Origin: a virus | Direction: 5' to 3' (one strand) | Virus record (IMG/VR): IMGVR_UViG_3300044977_000123 | Span: 59,223-123,222 of that record | DNA length: 64,000 nt | Shown here: piece after piece, positions 49,693-57,373 of the stretch | How the letters are laid out: every line of letters begins with the position of its first letter | Position numbering within the stretch: position 1 is the stretch's first letter | The notes under the pieces: model-generated | Database searches by the model: none | The model's input: the letters and a program-made list of their open reading frames with translations, nothing else | Told to the model about the DNA's origin: nothing | Position numbers and translations under genes: made by a program

Positions 49693-50303
49693 TGCTGGCC
49701 GGTGCCGGTGGCGGGGGTTGCGCCGCGGTGGTCGTCGAGGTGGACGATGTTGTCCTTGGGGGCGTCGAGGATGGCCTGGAGTTCTCCGAAGAGGACCGCG
49801 CGGGCGCCCTCTGCGTATGACTCGGTCTTGAGGCGTGCGTTCTGTTCTGCTGCTTCGGCGCGGAGCCGGTTGAACTCGTCCTTGATGCGCTGCTCGGCCC
49901 GTTCCTGCGCACGTGTCTCAGCTGCGAGGGCACGCTGGTCGGCGTTGATTGCGGCCTGGATGGCGCGCTGATCGGCCTCGGCTACGCGTTCGTCGGCTTC
50001 GCGCTTGCGGGCCTCGGCGTCGGCGCGCTGGCGGTCGCTCTCGATGACCTGCAGGGCCCGTCCGGCGAGGGCTTGGCTGCGGGCTTCGTCCAGACTCGCG
50101 GTGGCGTGCCGCAGGCGTTCCTTCTCGTAGGTGGTGTCGGTGACCCAGTGCTTGCCTGCGGCCAGCCCGTAGGCGATGGCTCCGGTGACGAGGAGGGTGG
50201 CACCGATGGTGATCGGGTCGGCGACCCTGGCGATGATGTACCAGCCTGCGACGACGCCGGCGAGGGCGGGAGCTATGGCGTACCACCAGCGTGACGGCTT
50301 CAC
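49689..50303 (-). CDS. Membrane protein with long coiled coil
   Basis: 204 aa on the minus strand from ATG 50303. Two membrane helices at the start (WWYAIAPALAGVVAGWYIIA and ITIGATLLVTGAIAYGLAAG) are followed by about 110 residues of Ala/Glu/Arg coiled coil (DQRAIQAAINADQRALAAET). It sits between integrase and repressor and is transcribed with the repressor, so it would be made in the lysogen. A role in superinfection exclusion is possible but unproven. Its last bases overlap the integrase stop. Confidence 0.65.
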   Translation of the reverse strand: MKPSRWWYAIAPALAGVVAGWYIIARVADPITIGATLLVTGAIAYGLAAGKHWVTDTTYEKERLRHATASLDEARSQALAGRALQVIESDRQRADAEARKREADERVAEADQRAIQAAINADQRALAAETRAQERAEQRIKDEFNRLRAEAAEQNARLKTESYAEGARAVLFGELQAILDAPKDNIVHLDDHRGATPATGTGQH

Positions 50304-50315
50304 TGCAACCCCCGG

Positions 50316-50801
50316 TCAGGCTTGGGCTTCGGCGCTCCCGTCTCGGTCGTTTCCGGTTGCGGGTGGGTGCACGTCGTTCCGAAGTTTTTCGAACATGGCG
50401 CGTACCAGCTCGCGTCCGGCGGGGTCGTGGATGCTCCAGGAGTCCGCTACCTCGTCAGGAGTGAGTGGGCGCGAGCTTACTGACTGTTGTGGCTTCTGTG
50501 TCAGGGTTTCAGCAGGAACGATGCCGGATTGAACAAGAAGGTCCTGCAAGTCGACTTTTAGCGCCTTGGCGAGGGGGGCAAAGTAGCGCGCATCGGGCAT
50601 GCGTTCGCCTGACAGGAGTCGGCTGATCTGTCCAGCGTCCATGCCAGTAGCGTCGGCGAGGCGCTTTCGCCCTCCGGTCTTCTTGCCGGGGCGCACGTCG
50701 TATACGAGGTTGCCGTCGGCGTCTTTGACCGCCAAGGCCGCAGCCATGACGTACTCAGCCAGCTGCTGAAGAACTGACGTGCTCACGTCGTCACCATCCA
50801 T
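50316..50801 (-). CDS. XRE-family repressor (immunity repressor candidate)
   Basis: 161 aa on the minus strand from ATG 50801. Helix-turn-helix: RKRLADATGMDAGQISRLLS, then GERMPDARYFAPLAKALKVD. The C-terminal half (SRPLTPDEVADSWSIHDPAG) may dimerise. It diverges from the Cro-like gene at 51035, with TGTCA-type palindromes between them, the classic arrangement of a phage immunity switch. Confidence 0.8.
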   Translation of the reverse strand: MDGDDVSTSVLQQLAEYVMAAALAVKDADGNLVYDVRPGKKTGGRKRLADATGMDAGQISRLLSGERMPDARYFAPLAKALKVDLQDLLVQSGIVPAETLTQKPQQSVSSRPLTPDEVADSWSIHDPAGRELVRAMFEKLRNDVHPPATGNDRDGSAEAQA

Positions 50802-50842
50802 ATTGCGATGCTAGCCACCCGCGATCCCCCGTGCGCTCACCT

Positions 50843-50856
50843 TTGTCAATTGACAA
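50843..50856. promoter_or_regulatory. Operator candidate 1 (TTGTCAATTGACAA)
   Basis: Perfect 14-bp palindrome, 42 bases before the start of the repressor gene. It shares TGTCA/TGACA half-sites with the other two operator candidates. A GATAAT on the minus strand (50874-50879) could be the repressor's -10, with this operator just downstream. Confidence 0.65.
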
Positions 50857-50956
50857 CCCTACAGGTCCAGCCATTATCGCCCATGCTCGGGACCTGCACA
50901 TTTGCAGCATCTCCACGATTGCCCCAGTGAGACCGGGTCGCACCCTGGCGCAACAC

Positions 50957-50985
50957 TTGTCAGCTGACACGACCAAGAGTAGGTT
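50957..50985 (+). promoter_or_regulatory. Promoter with embedded operator 2, driving the Cro-like gene
   Basis: TTGTCA (50957-50962), a 17-base spacer and TAGGTT (50980-50985) form a good actinomycete housekeeping-type promoter pointing to the gene at 51035. The -35 lies within the palindrome TGTCAGCTGACA (50958-50969), so a bound repressor would block polymerase. Confidence 0.65.
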
Positions 50986-50988
50986 CAA

Positions 50989-51015
50989 TGTCAGACGACA
51001 AGTTGTCGCCTGACA
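50989..51015. promoter_or_regulatory. Operator candidate 3 (27-bp near-palindrome)
   Basis: TGTCAGACGACAA and TTGTCGCCTGACA face each other around a central G with one mismatch. Each arm also contains TGTC half-sites of the other operators. It covers the start of the transcript made from the promoter just upstream. Confidence 0.65.
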
Positions 51016-51034
51016 TGAATCGAGGGGGTGACCC

Positions 51035-51253
51035 ATGCCCGCCACCTTCAACGCCGAGCGCTTCAGCGATGTCGCCGCAGCTAAGGGCGACAAAACCATC
51101 GAGCAGATCGCCGCTCGCACCGGCCTCGACATCGGTGTGATCTCCCGGCTCCTGCGCAGCGAAAGGCAGCCCCGGCTCGCCACCATCACCCGCGCCGCAG
51201 ATGCCTACGACGTCCCCGTGGACGACCTCATCCGCAGGGAAGCCGCCGCATGA
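51035..51253 (+). CDS. Cro-like XRE regulator
   Basis: 72 aa from ATG 51035, with GAGGGGG at 6-7 bases. Almost entirely one helix-turn-helix domain: RFSDVAAAKGDKTIEQIAAR, TGLDIGVISRLLRSERQPRL, then VDDLIRREAAA. First gene of the early plus-strand transcript and divergent from the repressor. It probably shuts off the repressor promoter. Confidence 0.75.
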   Translation: MPATFNAERFSDVAAAKGDKTIEQIAARTGLDIGVISRLLRSERQPRLATITRAADAYDVPVDDLIRREAAA

Positions 51254-51447
51254 CATCCGAAGAGCGCCTGCGGATCCTCGGCGCCGACTGCGTGGCTGAA
51301 ATCCACCAGATCGTGGCCGCCGCTCCCCCGCCGGCGCCCGAGTTGATCGAGGAACTCCGCCAGATCTTCGCCCCGGCCGTGCGACAGATCGCCGCCGAAG
51401 AAGCCGCCACAGCGAACGCCCGGACCGGCCACCAGTCCGCCGCCTAG
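51250..51447 (+). CDS. Small helical protein
   Basis: 65 aa. ATG 51250 overlaps the previous stop (ATGA). Helical (EERLRILGADCVAEIHQIVA, ELIEELRQIFAPAVRQIAAE) with an Ala-rich end. Coupled to the Cro-like gene. Function unknown. Confidence 0.55.
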   Translation: MTSEERLRILGADCVAEIHQIVAAAPPPAPELIEELRQIFAPAVRQIAAEEAATANARTGHQSAA

Positions 51448-51544
51448 CAACAAAGCGGGTCACCGACTCCCCCGCGGATTCCGCCCGCGGCGCCGGTGAC
51501 CCAGGCAACCACTCGAACACAAAACCAGAGAAGGAATGGTCGCC

Positions 51545-51979
51545 GTGACCATCTTGGCACCTGAAGTCAGAACTGCCGACCTCGCGGACGTCTTCCGCCT
51601 CGCTGCGGATATCGTGCAGCGGAACGGCTTGGCGAAGGGCGTGTTCGTCGCCCCGCCGGCCATCCCGGATGCGGACGGTGTGCTGCATGCCTCCGACGAG
51701 GCGTTCCGGCCGGTCGATGTTGTCGGCGCGATCCGGATCGCGTGCGGCGAGGACCCGCAGCTGTCGCAGTACGTTCCGGATGTTCCCGTTGTCGCGGAGG
51801 CGATCCGGTTCGCGTCGCTGCACATGGCGGGCGAGGCCCCGTGGACGGACGGCGCCCCCGACTACATCGAGCATGTCGCGTTCTGGAACGACTTGGGCGC
51901 GACGCGGTGGGGCGACGTCATCGTTCAGCTGCGGTACTGGGCGATCGAGGCCGAGCGCGAGTTGGGGCGTGCCGCGTGA
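51545..51979 (+). CDS. Hypothetical protein
   Basis: 144 aa. GTG 51545 is chosen because AGAAGGA lies about 10 bases upstream; ATG 51536 touches the same site and is too close. A single alpha/beta domain: VRTADLADVFRLAADIVQRN, VDVVGAIRIACGEDPQ, VVAEAIRFASLHMAGEAPW, WGDVIVQLRYWAIEAERELG. Proteins with this pattern (DUF6197-like) occur in Streptomyces phages. Role unknown. Confidence 0.6.
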   Translation: MTILAPEVRTADLADVFRLAADIVQRNGLAKGVFVAPPAIPDADGVLHASDEAFRPVDVVGAIRIACGEDPQLSQYVPDVPVVAEAIRFASLHMAGEAPWTDGAPDYIEHVAFWNDLGATRWGDVIVQLRYWAIEAERELGRAA

Positions 51980-52155
51980 GCGCCCGCCTGTGCCCTGGCG
52001 GCACGATCCGCCCTGCCCTGGACCCGGCCGACCACCTGCAGGTGCAGGCCGACCTGGAGAGCACGCCGCCCACCTCCCCGCTGCGCGACTACCTGCAGAA
52101 CCGGATCACCGCGGAGAAGGTCCCGACCGCGGACCTGGCGCGGGGTGGGCGATGA
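51976..52155 (+). CDS. Small hypothetical protein
   Basis: 59 aa. GTG 51976 overlaps the previous stop. ARLCPGGTIRPALDPADHLQ and SPLRDYLQNRITAEKVP. No family recognised. Part of a run of overlapping early genes. Confidence 0.45.
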   Translation: MSARLCPGGTIRPALDPADHLQVQADLESTPPTSPLRDYLQNRITAEKVPTADLARGGR

Positions 52156-52484
52156 CGACCCCGAACGAGACCTTCGCGGCCTGGATGAAGGCTGAGCGCA
52201 AGCGGACCGGGATGTCCCAGGACAAGCTTGCGGTCGCCCTGCAGGACCGTGGCGTGCGGATCTCACAGTCCCAGATTGCCAAGGTCGAGCGCGTTGAGCA
52301 CGGCCTGCCGTTGGAGTGGGCCGTCGCGATCGCCGACGTGTTCGGCGCGAGCGTCGATGTCGCCTTGGGGATCGCCGCGGCTGACGCCGATGCCCAACGA
52401 CTCGCGGCACTTGTCGGCCGCCGCACGAGCGCCCTGTACGAGCTGAAGGCCGCGATCGCGGCAGAGCTGTCGGTGACCTCATGA
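52152..52484 (+). CDS. XRE-family helix-turn-helix protein
   Basis: 110 aa. ATG 52152 overlaps the previous stop, with GGGTGGG upstream. FAAWMKAERKRTGMSQDKLA, VRISQSQIAKVERVEHGLPL and the following EWAVAIADVFGASVDVALGI form a complete helix-turn-helix domain. The end is helical (ALYELKAAIAAELS). Probable regulator within the early operon. Confidence 0.7.
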   Translation: MTTPNETFAAWMKAERKRTGMSQDKLAVALQDRGVRISQSQIAKVERVEHGLPLEWAVAIADVFGASVDVALGIAAADADAQRLAALVGRRTSALYELKAAIAAELSVTS

Positions 52485-52825
52485 CCGCCCTGACCTTCAC
52501 CGTCCCACCGTTCGACCCGGACGACGCTCCTTCCTGCAGGGCCCGGATGACGGGCCACGCGAACGCCGCTCCCGGCGCTGCCCTGGTCTGCGTCCTGACC
52601 GCCGGCCACGACGTGGTCGACGACGAGCACTGGGACGGCTTCAACTACTGGACCGACGCGGACGCCGACTTCCGGCAGCGCCTGTCCGCTGCTGCCGACC
52701 GTCGCCGTTCCGCCTCCGGTGCCCCGTGTCCGGACTGCCACCGGGCCCCGTGCTCCGGCAGCGCGTACTGCATGACCGTCGAGCGCGGCGAGGACGTGCG
52801 CGAGATCGAGGAGGTCGAGGTATGA
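52481..52825 (+). CDS. Small Cys-bearing hypothetical protein
   Basis: 114 aa from ATG 52481, overlapping the previous stop. SCRARMTGHANAAPGAALVC and VLTAGHD resemble a short zinc site, and GAPCPDCHRAPCSGSAYCM holds four Cys. Function unknown. Confidence 0.55.
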   Translation: MTALTFTVPPFDPDDAPSCRARMTGHANAAPGAALVCVLTAGHDVVDDEHWDGFNYWTDADADFRQRLSAAADRRRSASGAPCPDCHRAPCSGSAYCMTVERGEDVREIEEVEV

Positions 52826-53451
52826 GCGCCATCACTGCCAGCGCGGTCCGCTTCGCCCGCGAGACAGCCGAGCACCGGCTGACGGTCCTGCACGACGAGG
52901 GCCTGTACCGGCATCTGAGGTTCGCCGACCCGGGGCATGGCCTGCACTACTTCCACCTGATCACGTGGCCGAACGGCCTGCTGATCCGTGGCGACGGCCC
53001 GAACTTCGTGTTCTCCGCCTTCCCGACGACGGACCCGTTCGACCTGTTCAAGCACTCGGCCAGCGACGGCATCAATCCGGGCTACTGGCAGGAGAAGGTT
53101 GTCGCGGGCCAGGTGAAGTCGTGGTCGGAGGACAAGTTCCGGGCGTGGCTGGCCAGCAAGGCGGCTGATGCTGACGGCCGGTTCCCGGGTGCGGTGGACG
53201 CGGTCCGCGAGCAGATCCTGTATAGCGACTTCCACAGCACCGAGCACGAGTCCACGGCCCGGCATGCGGTCGCCTCGTTCTCCCATGGCGACTTCCGGCT
53301 GCGGTTTCCGGACGAGTGGGAGCTGAGCTTTGACGACTACTCGTGGGAGTTCCTGTGGGCCTGCCACGCGATCGTCTGGGGCATCCAGCAGTACGACGCC
53401 GCGAAGCAGGCCCCGGTTGAGACGGTCGCACTGACGGGCGGTGTCCTGTGA
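52822..53451 (+). CDS. Hypothetical protein of a common actinophage type
   Basis: 209 aa from ATG 52822, overlapping the previous stop. It contains GLYRHLRFADPGHGLHYFHL, ITWPNGLLIRGDGPNFVFSA and FRLRFPDEWELSFDDYSWEF. These Trp-rich stretches recur in early-region proteins of many actinophages, but I know of no established function. It lies upstream of the recombination genes. Confidence 0.65.
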   Translation: MSAITASAVRFARETAEHRLTVLHDEGLYRHLRFADPGHGLHYFHLITWPNGLLIRGDGPNFVFSAFPTTDPFDLFKHSASDGINPGYWQEKVVAGQVKSWSEDKFRAWLASKAADADGRFPGAVDAVREQILYSDFHSTEHESTARHAVASFSHGDFRLRFPDEWELSFDDYSWEFLWACHAIVWGIQQYDAAKQAPVETVALTGGVL

Positions 53452-53885
53452 CCGCCCCGATGGGCGAGGACCGCCTCACCGAGATCTGCGGCTCCCGCTG
53501 TCCGGTCCACGATCACGTGTGTCGGCGCTCCCCGCACCCGGTTGCCTCGCTGCTCGACCTCCGCGATCGGGGCGCCTTCGATCCCTACTGCCGCGACCAG
53601 CGCGACAAGACGTCCGACTCCTGCACCTGGGACCGGGAGCGGAACGGCCGTCTCGTGGACCACCAGGGGCAGTTGGAGATCATGCGTTCCGCGATCTCGC
53701 GCAGCGGCGGCGAGTGGACGCCGGGCCGCGTGAAGCGCCTCTTCCACCGCGACGCCCGACTCACCCACGTTCTACGCGTCACGATCCGCCGCCACCTGGC
53801 CACCCTGCACGCCGAGGGAGTCCTGGAACTCCACGAGACCCCGGGCCGCCGCTACTACACCCCGACGAAGGACGGTGCCGAGTGA
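53448..53885 (+). CDS. Winged-helix-like protein with Cys/His N-terminus
   Basis: 145 aa. GTG 53448 overlaps the previous stop. ICGSRCPVHDHVCRRSPHP could bind zinc. The C-terminal half (VKRLFHRDARLTHVLRVTIR, RHLATLHAEGVLELHETPGR, then RYYTPT) has the helix-helix-wing order of a winged helix. Probably DNA-binding. Confidence 0.6.
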   Translation: MTAPMGEDRLTEICGSRCPVHDHVCRRSPHPVASLLDLRDRGAFDPYCRDQRDKTSDSCTWDRERNGRLVDHQGQLEIMRSAISRSGGEWTPGRVKRLFHRDARLTHVLRVTIRRHLATLHAEGVLELHETPGRRYYTPTKDGAE

Positions 53886-54943
53886 CCGCTCCCACAGGCC
53901 AGCTTCCCCTCGAAGTCCCCGCGCCGCCGTCTCCGGGGCGTCGCGTCACACCGACGGCGCGCCTCGTCCTGCCTGCCTCGGCCTCCCGCGTCGACTGGCT
54001 CGCCGCTCGCCGGCGCGGCATCGGAGCCTCGGACGCCCCGGCGATCCTCGGCGTCGAGGACTTCGGCAGCCCCCGGCACGTCTACTACGACAAGACGGGC
54101 CAACTCGGCGACAACGCAGGCGACGCCGCGCACTGGGGCAGCCTCCTGGAAGAACCCATCGCCCGCGAGTGGGCCCGCCGCAACCGCTCCGTCGTGCAGC
54201 GCGTCGGCCTGGTCGCGCACATCGACGACCCGGTCCTGATGACGACGCTCGACCGGCGGATCACCGAGTGCCCGCTCCCGGAGACGCGGCGCGAGACCTG
54301 CGCACTGGAGATCAAGTGCCGCTCCGCATTCAAGGGCGGCCGATGGGACAACGGTGCACCGGACGACGTCCTCGCTCAGATCCTGTTCCAGCTCGCCGTG
54401 ACCGGCTACGACCACGTCCACTACGCGGTCCTCGTCGGCGGCAACGACTACCGGCAGGGCGTGATCCGGCGCGCCGACCACGAGAACACGACGACGAACA
54501 TCGTCACCGCGTGCCGCAAGTTCTGGGACACCTACGTGGCCCCCGGTGTCGTGCCGCCGCAGTCCGAGCACGGGGCCCGCGAGATCGCCATGTACCGACG
54601 GCTCAACCCGGAGCCCGAGGGCTACGTGGACCTCGATGACGACGACGACGTCCTCGGAGCGCTCTGGGATTACGAGGTCAACCGCCTCGCGGAGGCCGCG
54701 GCACGCAAGAAGAAGGAACTCGCGCAGGCCGAACTCCTGCGACTGCTCGGCACGGCGCAGCAGTGCTTCCTGAACAAGGAGTTGGCGTACTCCCTGGAGT
54801 CGAACGCGGGCCGCCCGTCGACCGACTACGAGCGCCTCGCCGAGCGCTGGCCGGAGGCGTACCGCGAGTGCGTGTCCCGGAAGCCCTTCACGCAACTGTC
54901 CATCGACGCGGCGTACCGCCACAAGCCGAAGAAGGAGTCCTGA
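53882..54943 (+). CDS. YqaJ-type viral recombinase (exonuclease)
   Basis: 353 aa from GTG 53882, overlapping the previous stop. YqaJ/lambda-exonuclease motifs: RRRGIGASDAPAILGVEDFG, AAHWGSLLEEPIAREWAR, VLMTTLDRRITE, then ETCALEIKCRSAFKGGRW, where E-x-K is part of the PD-(D/E)xK site, and VLAQILFQLAVTGYDHVHYA. It would resect double-strand ends to leave single strands for the annealing protein encoded next. A helical tail follows. Confidence 0.85.
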   Translation: MTAPTGQLPLEVPAPPSPGRRVTPTARLVLPASASRVDWLAARRRGIGASDAPAILGVEDFGSPRHVYYDKTGQLGDNAGDAAHWGSLLEEPIAREWARRNRSVVQRVGLVAHIDDPVLMTTLDRRITECPLPETRRETCALEIKCRSAFKGGRWDNGAPDDVLAQILFQLAVTGYDHVHYAVLVGGNDYRQGVIRRADHENTTTNIVTACRKFWDTYVAPGVVPPQSEHGAREIAMYRRLNPEPEGYVDLDDDDDVLGALWDYEVNRLAEAAARKKKELAQAELLRLLGTAQQCFLNKELAYSLESNAGRPSTDYERLAERWPEAYRECVSRKPFTQLSIDAAYRHKPKKES

Positions 54944-55719
54944 TGGGACTGGCAGAGACCGCCGCCGCGCTGGCGGGAAGCGAGACCAGCGCAGGAGCTG
55001 AGGCTGTGCAGCCAACGTATGCGCAGACGGGCATCGTCGACATGGGCGAGTACGAGCCCAAGGACGGCGACCCGGAGATGGTCCCGGTCCACATTGCCTG
55101 GCTGCGGGTCCGCCGGGACGTGCGGGCGATCGGGAAGCGCGAGACGTACAACGCCGCTGGGACGCGCTACAACTTTCGGGGCGTCGACACCGTCGTCAAC
55201 GCGTTTGGGCCGGTCACGCTCACGCACGGCGTGAACATCCTGCCGCATGCGGTCGCCGCCGAGTACCGCGACACGACGAGCTCCAAGGGCTCGAAGATGC
55301 GCGAGTGCACCGTCAAGGTGACGTGGCACATCGTTGGCCCGATGGGTGACGTGCTCGTCACCGAGTCGCAGGGCGAGGCCCTGGATTCGGCGGACAAGGG
55401 CACTGCGAAGGCTCAGTCGGTGGCGCTGCGGGTGCTGCTGCTGTTCGGCGGCCTGACTCCGACATCGGACCCGGACCCGGACTCCTCGTACGTCGAGCGC
55501 GGCGAGGCGCCGATCCGTCCGGCCGTCAGCTACCTCGACGAGATCGCAAATCCGCGCACGAGTGTCGGCCGGCTGCGGCAGATCCACCACGAGTTGCAGC
55601 AGACGCGGCAGGTCGGCGCGCTGGTGACGAACGAGGTCGGCGACCAGGAGCCGATTGGCGTGATGGTCGTGCGGATCGGCAAGGAACGCGCTGCCGCTGA
55701 CGCCCCGCCTGCTTCCTGA
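54943..55719 (+). CDS. erf: Erf-family single-strand annealing protein
   Basis: 258 aa from ATG 54943, overlapping the previous stop by one base, after AAGGAG. The Erf signature is clear: VRAIGKRETYNAAGTRYNFR, GVDTVVNAFGPVTLTHGVNI, then CTVKVTWHIVGPMGDVLVTE and SADKGTAKAQSVALRVLLLF. It anneals complementary single strands and pairs with the exonuclease upstream as a recombination unit. The C-terminal 70 residues are variable. Confidence 0.85.
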   Translation: MGLAETAAALAGSETSAGAEAVQPTYAQTGIVDMGEYEPKDGDPEMVPVHIAWLRVRRDVRAIGKRETYNAAGTRYNFRGVDTVVNAFGPVTLTHGVNILPHAVAAEYRDTTSSKGSKMRECTVKVTWHIVGPMGDVLVTESQGEALDSADKGTAKAQSVALRVLLLFGGLTPTSDPDPDSSYVERGEAPIRPAVSYLDEIANPRTSVGRLRQIHHELQQTRQVGALVTNEVGDQEPIGVMVVRIGKERAAADAPPAS

Positions 55720-55796
55720 CGCCACTGGGCCGCCCCGGCCTCGTAGCGGAGCGGCCCACGGCGATCGATCCATCCGAACCACCGAAAGGGACCTCG

Positions 55797-56711
55797 ATGT
55801 CCATCATCCCATCCGACGGCACCCCTGCCGAGTTCTTCACCGTCACCTTCCCCCTGTCCGGTGCCGAGTTCCTCGCCACCCGCCACGACAACCGGCTGCT
55901 GCTCCTCGGCAAGGACGTCACGGACTACCTGGAGCTCGGCAACGGCCGCAGCTCGATCGCGAAGCTCCGGCCCGAGCACCGCGTCACCGTCCATCTGATG
56001 GACGGTGCAGTGACCAGCGGAAACGTCGGACCGAACCGAAACCGGATCTTCCTCACCGAGCGGGGTGTCTACCGCCTGGTGATGCGCTCCGACAAGCCGG
56101 AGGCCGAGGACTTCCAGGAGTGGCTCGCCGGCGTCGCCGAGGAGATCAACCACACCGGCCGCTACGCCACGCCCGCGGTCGAACTGGCGGTCCCGAAGAG
56201 CTTCCCCGAGGCCCTGCGGGCGTTCGCTGCCGCACTGGAGCGCACCGAGGAACTGTCCTCGGAGGTCGCGGAGCTGGAGGCGACGAACCGGAAGCTGTCG
56301 CCGAAGGCCGCGCGCGCGGACCAGTACGAGGCGAACCCGGGGATCACGCCGACAGTGTTCCACAAGACGTGGTTCCCGTCGGTCGGCGAGCGCGGGTTCT
56401 TCGAGCACCTGTACCGCAAGGACTACCTGATCGACCAGCGGAACATCCGCTGGAACGAGCGGAAAGAGGAGTGGCAGGACGGCCCGGAGCACCGCCACCC
56501 GACCGCGAAGGGCAAGCGGTACTTCTATCTGCAGCCGACGCTCGACCGGGCCGGCGTGCGGCGCCAGCAGACGCTGGTGATCCCCGGCGATGCGGAGCAC
56601 GACCTGGTGGCCGCGCTGGAGCGCGACGGGCTGCCGTCGCTCGACCGGCCGGCGATCCCGGGCGCGGACGTCATCCCGATGCCGCGCCAGATCCGGGGCG
56701 GTGTCTCGTGA
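55797..56711 (+). CDS. Phage antirepressor (Bro-N and KilA-C domains)
   Basis: 304 aa from ATG 55797 with AAAGGGA upstream. The N-terminus has the Bro-N pattern (HDNRLLLLGKDVTDYLELGN, RNRIFLTERGVYRLVMRSDK, EDFQEWLAGV). A coiled linker (LSSEVAELEATNRKLSPKAA) leads to a KilA-C domain (FFEHLYRKDYLIDQRNIRWN, GKRYFYLQPTLDR). Such antirepressors inactivate immunity repressors and favour the lytic cycle. The partner would be the repressor at 50316. Confidence 0.85.
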   Translation: MSIIPSDGTPAEFFTVTFPLSGAEFLATRHDNRLLLLGKDVTDYLELGNGRSSIAKLRPEHRVTVHLMDGAVTSGNVGPNRNRIFLTERGVYRLVMRSDKPEAEDFQEWLAGVAEEINHTGRYATPAVELAVPKSFPEALRAFAAALERTEELSSEVAELEATNRKLSPKAARADQYEANPGITPTVFHKTWFPSVGERGFFEHLYRKDYLIDQRNIRWNERKEEWQDGPEHRHPTAKGKRYFYLQPTLDRAGVRRQQTLVIPGDAEHDLVAALERDGLPSLDRPAIPGADVIPMPRQIRGGVS

Positions 56712-56809
56712 GCCTGTCCTGGATTTCGTTCGGCCTGATCATCCTGGCTGGCCCCGTCAGCCTGGTCTACATCGCGGTCGGCGAGTGGCTCTTCCGGCGG
56801 TCGAGATGA
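56708..56809 (+). CDS. Single-TM mini-protein
   Basis: 33 aa. GTG 56708 overlaps the previous stop. One hydrophobic helix (WISFGLIILAGPVSLVYIAV) with a basic end. It is joined by overlapping start/stop signals on both sides, which supports it despite its size. Confidence 0.45.
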   Translation: MSLSWISFGLIILAGPVSLVYIAVGEWLFRRSR

Positions 56810-56925
56810 CCGCGACCCGCTGCTTCGCCCTCGCTGGCCTGGCTCTCCGCCTGCTGCTCCGACTGGTCCTCCCGGTCCTGCTGCTGGTCTACGCGCTCGA
56901 TGACCTGCGGGTCGGTGCGCGATGA
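56806..56925 (+). CDS. Single-TM mini-protein
   Basis: 39 aa. ATG 56806 overlaps the previous stop (ATGA). ALRLLLRLVLPVLLLVYALD forms one membrane helix with Arg on both sides. Third link of an overlapping chain of very small genes. Function unknown. Confidence 0.45.
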   Translation: MTATRCFALAGLALRLLLRLVLPVLLLVYALDDLRVGAR

Positions 56926-57062
56926 CCGAGCCCACGGACTTCACACCGGCCGAGCCGGAGCCGCCGACGCTGCTGGAGCAGCTTCACCGCTCGGTCGGCC
57001 TGGCCGAACTGCACGCCGCGATCAACAACCACCGCACCACCACCCAGCCCGAGGAGGACTGA
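56922..57062 (+). CDS. Small acidic protein
   Basis: 46 aa. ATG 56922 overlaps the previous stop. It reads MTEPTDFTPAEPEPPTLLEQ, then LHRSVGLAELHAAINNHRTT. One amphipathic helix in an otherwise disordered chain. Function unknown. Confidence 0.45.
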   Translation: MTEPTDFTPAEPEPPTLLEQLHRSVGLAELHAAINNHRTTTQPEED

Positions 57063-57064
57063 CG

Positions 57065-57373
57065 ATGCACAGCAACAAGAGCTGGGATCAGCTGGACACC
57101 GAGCGCACCGAGTGGATGAACCGGGCTCTCGCGGCGGAGTCCAGCCTGAAGGAGCTCGGCAAGGAGGGCGCCCTCGGTCGCCTGGGCGCCCAGCTCGACA
57201 AGGTCGAGATTGCAGCCGCGAAGGAGCACGTCGCATGGACGTCGCGGCTGGACGAGCTGAAGCAGCAACTCTCCGCGAAGGAGCGTGAGAATGCTGCACT
57301 GCGCCAGCAGCTCGCCGCCCGCAGAGGCGTCCGGCTCGTCAAGGCCCCGCGCGGTACGGCGGTGGCGTCATGA
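57065..57373 (+). CDS. Coiled-coil protein
   Basis: 102 aa from ATG 57065 with GAGGAGG upstream. A near-continuous coiled coil (ERTEWMNRALAAESSLKELG, SRLDELKQQLSAKERENAAL) with a basic end (RRGVRLVKAPRG). Function unknown. The exonuclease gene overlaps its stop. Confidence 0.6.
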   Translation: MHSNKSWDQLDTERTEWMNRALAAESSLKELGKEGALGRLGAQLDKVEIAAAKEHVAWTSRLDELKQQLSAKERENAALRQQLAARRGVRLVKAPRGTAVAS

